64,000 bases of DNA from contig JBQKKG010000001.1 of the NCBI GenBank assembly GCA_052116865.1, positions 1 through 64,000 of the forward strand. The letters run 5' to 3'. Shown here piece after piece: positions 61,117 through 64,000 of this stretch. How positions within the stretch are numbered: position 1 is the stretch's first letter; the number at the start of each line of letters is the position of its first letter. The stretch comes from CAUPWF01 sp963515125 (GTDB lineage Bacteria > Bacillota > Clostridia > Lachnospirales > Lachnospiraceae). The translations under genes and the position numbers were made by a program. Below the pieces are notes generated by a model. The model was not told the origin of the DNA, made no database searches, and was given only the letters and a program-made list of their open reading frames with translations.

Positions 61117-62973
61117 ATGGCAGGAATCAAAGAAGAAAAGAAAATCTATTTAGTCGGCATTTATTGCCGCTTATCTAAAGACGATGGTACGGATAACGAG
61201 AGTGCGAGCATTGCGACACAGAAATCCATCCTCACGGATTATGTGAAAAAGCAGGGATGGCACATAGCAAAAACGTATGTGGACGATGGTTATTCTGGTA
61301 CAAATTTCCAAAGACCAAGTTTCCAGAATATGATAAAAGACATTGAAAGCGGTCTGATAAACTGCGTGATTACGAAAGATTTATCCCGTCTGGGGAGAAA
61401 CTATCTTGATTGTGGGTTATATCTGGAAGTTTTCTTCCCAGAGCATAACGTGAGGTATATAGCGGTCAATGACGGCGTAGATACCTTGAATAAATCTGCT
61501 ATGGACATCACGCCTTTCCGCAACATTTTAAACGAAATGTATGCCGCTGACATATCTGTTAAGATAAAATCGGCATATCGGGCGAGGTTTCAACAGGGGA
61601 AATTCATGGGAACTACCGCCCCTTATGGCTATATCAAAGACCCTGCCGACCACAACCATCTGCTGATAGATGATAAAGTGGCACATGTTGTAAAAGAGAT
61701 ATTCGACCTTGCATTAAAAGGGAATGGAGTTGCCAAAATTTGCAGACATCTTAATAAACAGCATATCCTACGCCCTGCCGCTTATGCGGCGGAGCGTGGC
61801 GAAACAGGCTTTGAACGTCATTTTGAGGGGAACGAGGACAAACGCTATATTTGGAGTGGGAACAGCGTGAGGAGCATTTTAAGAAGCCCGATATATGCGG
61901 GAAATCTTGTAGGCTACAAACGGATTGCCGCCAATATGAAAAGCAAGAAACGCCCCTCTAAGCTGCCCGAAGAATGGGAAGTGATACCCAATACCCATGA
62001 GGGAATAGTCACGCAGGAGGAATTTGATATTGTCCAACAGCTTATTACAAGTCGTAGGCTTCCACAGAACAAGGGAGGATTTGTAAATATTTTTGCAGGC
62101 GTTATCAAGTGTGTGGACTGCGGATGTGCTCTGCGGGCAATGAACGTACACAGGAGGAAACGCCCAGAGATTATCGACTGTGTACAGTATTCATGTAATA
62201 ATTATGCAAGAAACGGAAGAAGCGAGTGTAGTGCCCACAATATAGAAGCAAGGGATTTATTCAATGCCGTTCTTGCCGACATCAACTGTTTTGCGGATAT
62301 GGCAGTGAATGATGAAAAGGCGGTCAGGGCCATAGAAAAGCGGCTCACGGAAACAGACCAGAGCAGGGCGAAAGCATTAGAGAAAGAACGTAAGAAGCTG
62401 AACAAACGCCTTGCGGAACTGGACAGGCTGTTTTCCTCTCTCTACGAGGATAAGGTCATGGAGCGTATTACCGAGCGGAATTTTGAGATGATGTCGGGGA
62501 AATACCAGAAAGAGCAGCTTGAAATTGAAGCAAGGCTGAAAGAGGTGACGGAAACTCTTAATGAAAGCTACGAGAAATCACGGGGAATCCGTGACTTCCT
62601 CGCCCTTATCCGAAATTATCAAGGCTTAAAAGAACTGGATGCAACAGTTATAAACGCACTCATAGACAAGATACTTGTTTCGGAGCGTGAGAAGATGGCA
62701 GACGGAACAGTGAAGCAGGAAATCAAGATTTACTATAAATTCATCGGCTTTGTCGATGAATTACATATCATACCTACAAAACGGTGGGCAGCAATGCCCG
62801 CTAAAAATTGTACGGTGTGCGGCGTTGAATATGTCCCGGGCTCTGGTGCATCAAGGTATTGTCCTGCTTGTGCCAAGAAGATACGGAGGGAGAAATCAAA
62901 CGAGAGCAAACGCAGGAGCAGAGAACAGAAAAGGATAGCATGTATGAACTGTCCGCAAAAAATGACCGACTGA
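61117..62973 (+). CDS. Large serine recombinase of the IME (integrase)
   Basis: A 618-residue integrase. The catalytic domain starts VGIYCRLSKDDG with Ser20, and the KDLSRLGRNYLDCG motif is intact. The recombinase domain (NSVRSILRSPIYAGNLVGYK) is followed by a zinc ribbon (KCVDCGCAL...CNNYARNGRSECSAH), a coiled coil and a second C-terminal zinc knuckle (CTVCGVEYV...YCPACAKK). ATG 61117 follows ACGGAGGTTTTACAGT. Its stop TGA (62971-62973) supplies the GA of the right junction, so the gene ends exactly at the element edge. Confidence 0.93.
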   Translation: MAGIKEEKKIYLVGIYCRLSKDDGTDNESASIATQKSILTDYVKKQGWHIAKTYVDDGYSGTNFQRPSFQNMIKDIESGLINCVITKDLSRLGRNYLDCGLYLEVFFPEHNVRYIAVNDGVDTLNKSAMDITPFRNILNEMYAADISVKIKSAYRARFQQGKFMGTTAPYGYIKDPADHNHLLIDDKVAHVVKEIFDLALKGNGVAKICRHLNKQHILRPAAYAAERGETGFERHFEGNEDKRYIWSGNSVRSILRSPIYAGNLVGYKRIAANMKSKKRPSKLPEEWEVIPNTHEGIVTQEEFDIVQQLITSRRLPQNKGGFVNIFAGVIKCVDCGCALRAMNVHRRKRPEIIDCVQYSCNNYARNGRSECSAHNIEARDLFNAVLADINCFADMAVNDEKAVRAIEKRLTETDQSRAKALEKERKKLNKRLAELDRLFSSLYEDKVMERITERNFEMMSGKYQKEQLEIEARLKEVTETLNESYEKSRGIRDFLALIRNYQGLKELDATVINALIDKILVSEREKMADGTVKQEIKIYYKFIGFVDELHIIPTKRWAAMPAKNCTVCGVEYVPGSGASRYCPACAKKIRREKSNESKRRSREQKRIACMNCPQKMTD

Positions 62974-63913
62974 CCTTGAACAAAGGCAGGGACGAATTGA
63001 AAGGCAAGGAAATATGTTTCCAGAGGTGGAGGTTTATCGTTATGTTACAGAGCAGACCTTTGATGCTTACCTCTATCAGTTGGTGGAAAGCAAGCAGAAA
63101 TTTATAAGCCAGATTATGACGAGCAAAAGCCCTGTCCGTTCTGCCGAAGATGTGGACGAGGTTGCCCTGTCCTTTGCCGAGGTTAAAATGCTTGCCACAG
63201 GAGATGAGCGTTTCAAGGAAAAAATGGATTTGGATATACAGGTTTCCAAGCTCAGAGTGTTAAAACAGAGTTATTTATCCGAGCATTATGACCTTGAGGA
63301 CAGGATATTAAAATACTTTCCGCAGGAAATCAAGGCGTATGAGGAACGCATTGCAGGTTATGAAAGTGACACGGCTCTTGCCGAACAGCACAAGACGCAG
63401 GGCGAGGATAAGATATGCCCGATGACATTGAAAGGCTTGACCTACACCGAAAAAGCCGATGCGGGGCAAATGCTTCTTGCGGTTTGCAAGGAAAACACTT
63501 CATCGCAGCCTATTCCTATCGGCAGCTACCGAGGTTTCAGAATGGAGGTTTACTATGACACCCTTTATACCGAATACCGCTTAAATCTTTGCGGTAAAGT
63601 AAAGCACCAAGTATCTCTTGGCTCTGATGCTCTGGGTAATTTGACCCGAATTGAAAACGAGCTTGCTAAGCTCCCTGCAAAACTCACAGCCGCAAAGACC
63701 AGGCACGCTGAAGCCATCGAACAGCTCAGCAACGCAAAGGTTGAGGTTGAAAAGCCTTTTGCTTTTGAGGATGAATTAAAGGATAAGACCGACAGGCTCA
63801 ACGCTCTTAATATTGAGCTTAATCTTGATGAAAAAGACCCGTCTGCTATTGATGTAGAACCAGAGCAAAGTGAGGAACAGCCTGCAAGAAATTGTGCAAA
63901 TCGGGAACGCTAA
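62974..63913 (+). pseudogene. Giant ICE methylase-helicase gene, 3' part
   Basis: Continuation of the interrupted gene at 44961. Read in the frame restored by removing the element, it begins LEQRQGRIERQGNMFPEVEV (helicase motif VI). It then runs through TFDAYLYQLVESKQKFISQI, MTSKSPVRSAEDVDEVALSF and a C-terminal coiled coil, ending at 63913. The ATG at 63014 gives only a partial frame and has no ribosome binding site, so this piece is probably untranslated unless the element excises. The rebuilt protein would be 2649 residues. Confidence 0.88.
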
Positions 63914-63926
63914 TACTGTTTACACA

Positions 63927-63955
63927 TTTGTAAAGCGGTCTTTCAGGCTGTATAA
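63927..63955 (+). promoter_or_regulatory. Predicted promoter of the next ICE gene
   Basis: TTGTAA (63927-63932), a 17-bp spacer, then TATAAT (63950-63955). TTGGAGGTGA and a GTG at 63991 follow, probably the first codons of a gene that continues beyond the window. Confidence 0.55.
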
Positions 63956-64000
63956 TTAGGTACAACAAAGGTAAATTGGAGGTGAATAAGGTGTTTGATG

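Larger units (their letters stand above)
51971..62973 (+). mobile_element. 11.0-kb integrative mobilizable element carrying tet(O)
   Basis: The element splits the giant helicase gene. The left flank ends CCAAGCGA (GA at 51969-51970), and the right flank resumes CCTTGAACAAAGGCAGG at 62974. GA is also present at 62972-62973, so GA is the probable crossover dinucleotide. Joining 51970 to 62974 keeps the frame and gives WRPSDLEQRQGRIERQGNMF, an intact helicase motif VI. Contents from left to right are tnpV, tet(O), KTR protein, three sigma-like genes, repA-like ATPase, repeats, MobV relaxase, parB-like, two small genes and a serine recombinase. IMEs of this kind targeting SNF2-type genes of ICEs are known in streptococci. 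Confidence 0.9.

Noticed and set aside
63014..63913. Independent 299-codon gene
   Set aside because: It is the C-terminus of the interrupted helicase. The frame joins exactly to 44961-51970 when the inserted element is removed.

Overview
The window looks like accessory DNA of a gut-type, low-GC Firmicute, probably a Clostridia or Lachnospiraceae member. The reasons are strong AGGAGG ribosome binding sites, frequent TTG and GTG starts, AT-rich genes, a Tn1549-like conjugative element and tet(O). No rRNA or tRNA gene was recognised. Almost everything is mobile or defence DNA, arranged as nested elements.

Region 1 (1-25.8 kb) is a defence island. It opens with a PLD/ATPase gene that lacks a normal 5' end. 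Then come small genes, a SIMPL protein, a WYL regulator and an ADP-ribosylglycohydrolase. The core is a tightly packed same-strand operon at 5.9-25.8 kb: XRE regulator, brxA, brxB, brxC, pglX, a DUF4365-like predicted nuclease, pglZ, a PUA-like protein, an unknown protein, a two-HxK PLD nuclease and a SNF2 helicase. This is a BREX core without a visible brxL. Its 3' end recalls the PLD and SNF2 genes of DISARM. I regard it as the best candidate for an undescribed defence variant.

Region 2 (26.1-38.1 kb) holds an SOS-like module (LexA-type repressor divergent from a Y-family polymerase operon), an ArpU/RinA-like regulator followed by an 11-bp phased repeat array, and a large P-loop GTPase-like protein between two paralogous XRE regulators. 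Next is a roughly 600-nt gene-free segment dense in inverted repeats, which is a candidate large structured RNA. After it come two serine-recombinase-like proteins lacking catalytic residues, a MazF-like toxin and an intact large serine recombinase. The recombinase sits beside the 3' remnant of an rlmD/rumA-type rRNA methyltransferase gene, the likely attachment site.

Region 3 (38.5-52.0 kb and 62.97-64 kb) is part of a Tn1549-like ICE. It has parA (frameshifted), parB, a thioester/Cna-B adhesin and a very large methylase-helicase gene. The conjugation genes expected between adhesin and helicase are missing, and the adhesin is joined out of frame to the 3' end of another gene, so the ICE is probably deleted. 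A TnpV-family gene is overprinted inside the helicase linker.

Region 4 (51,971-62,973) is an 11.0-kb integrative mobilizable element inserted in the helicase motif VI codons. It carries a second tnpV, tet(O) with a leader and attenuator, a Cys-rich KTR protein, three sigma-like regulators (one with an in-frame stop), a RepA-like ATPase, a repeat cluster that may be an origin, a MobV relaxase, a ParB-like protein, a PC4/YdbC-like protein and a serine recombinase. The recombinase stop codon forms the right junction. Removing the element rebuilds the helicase frame exactly.
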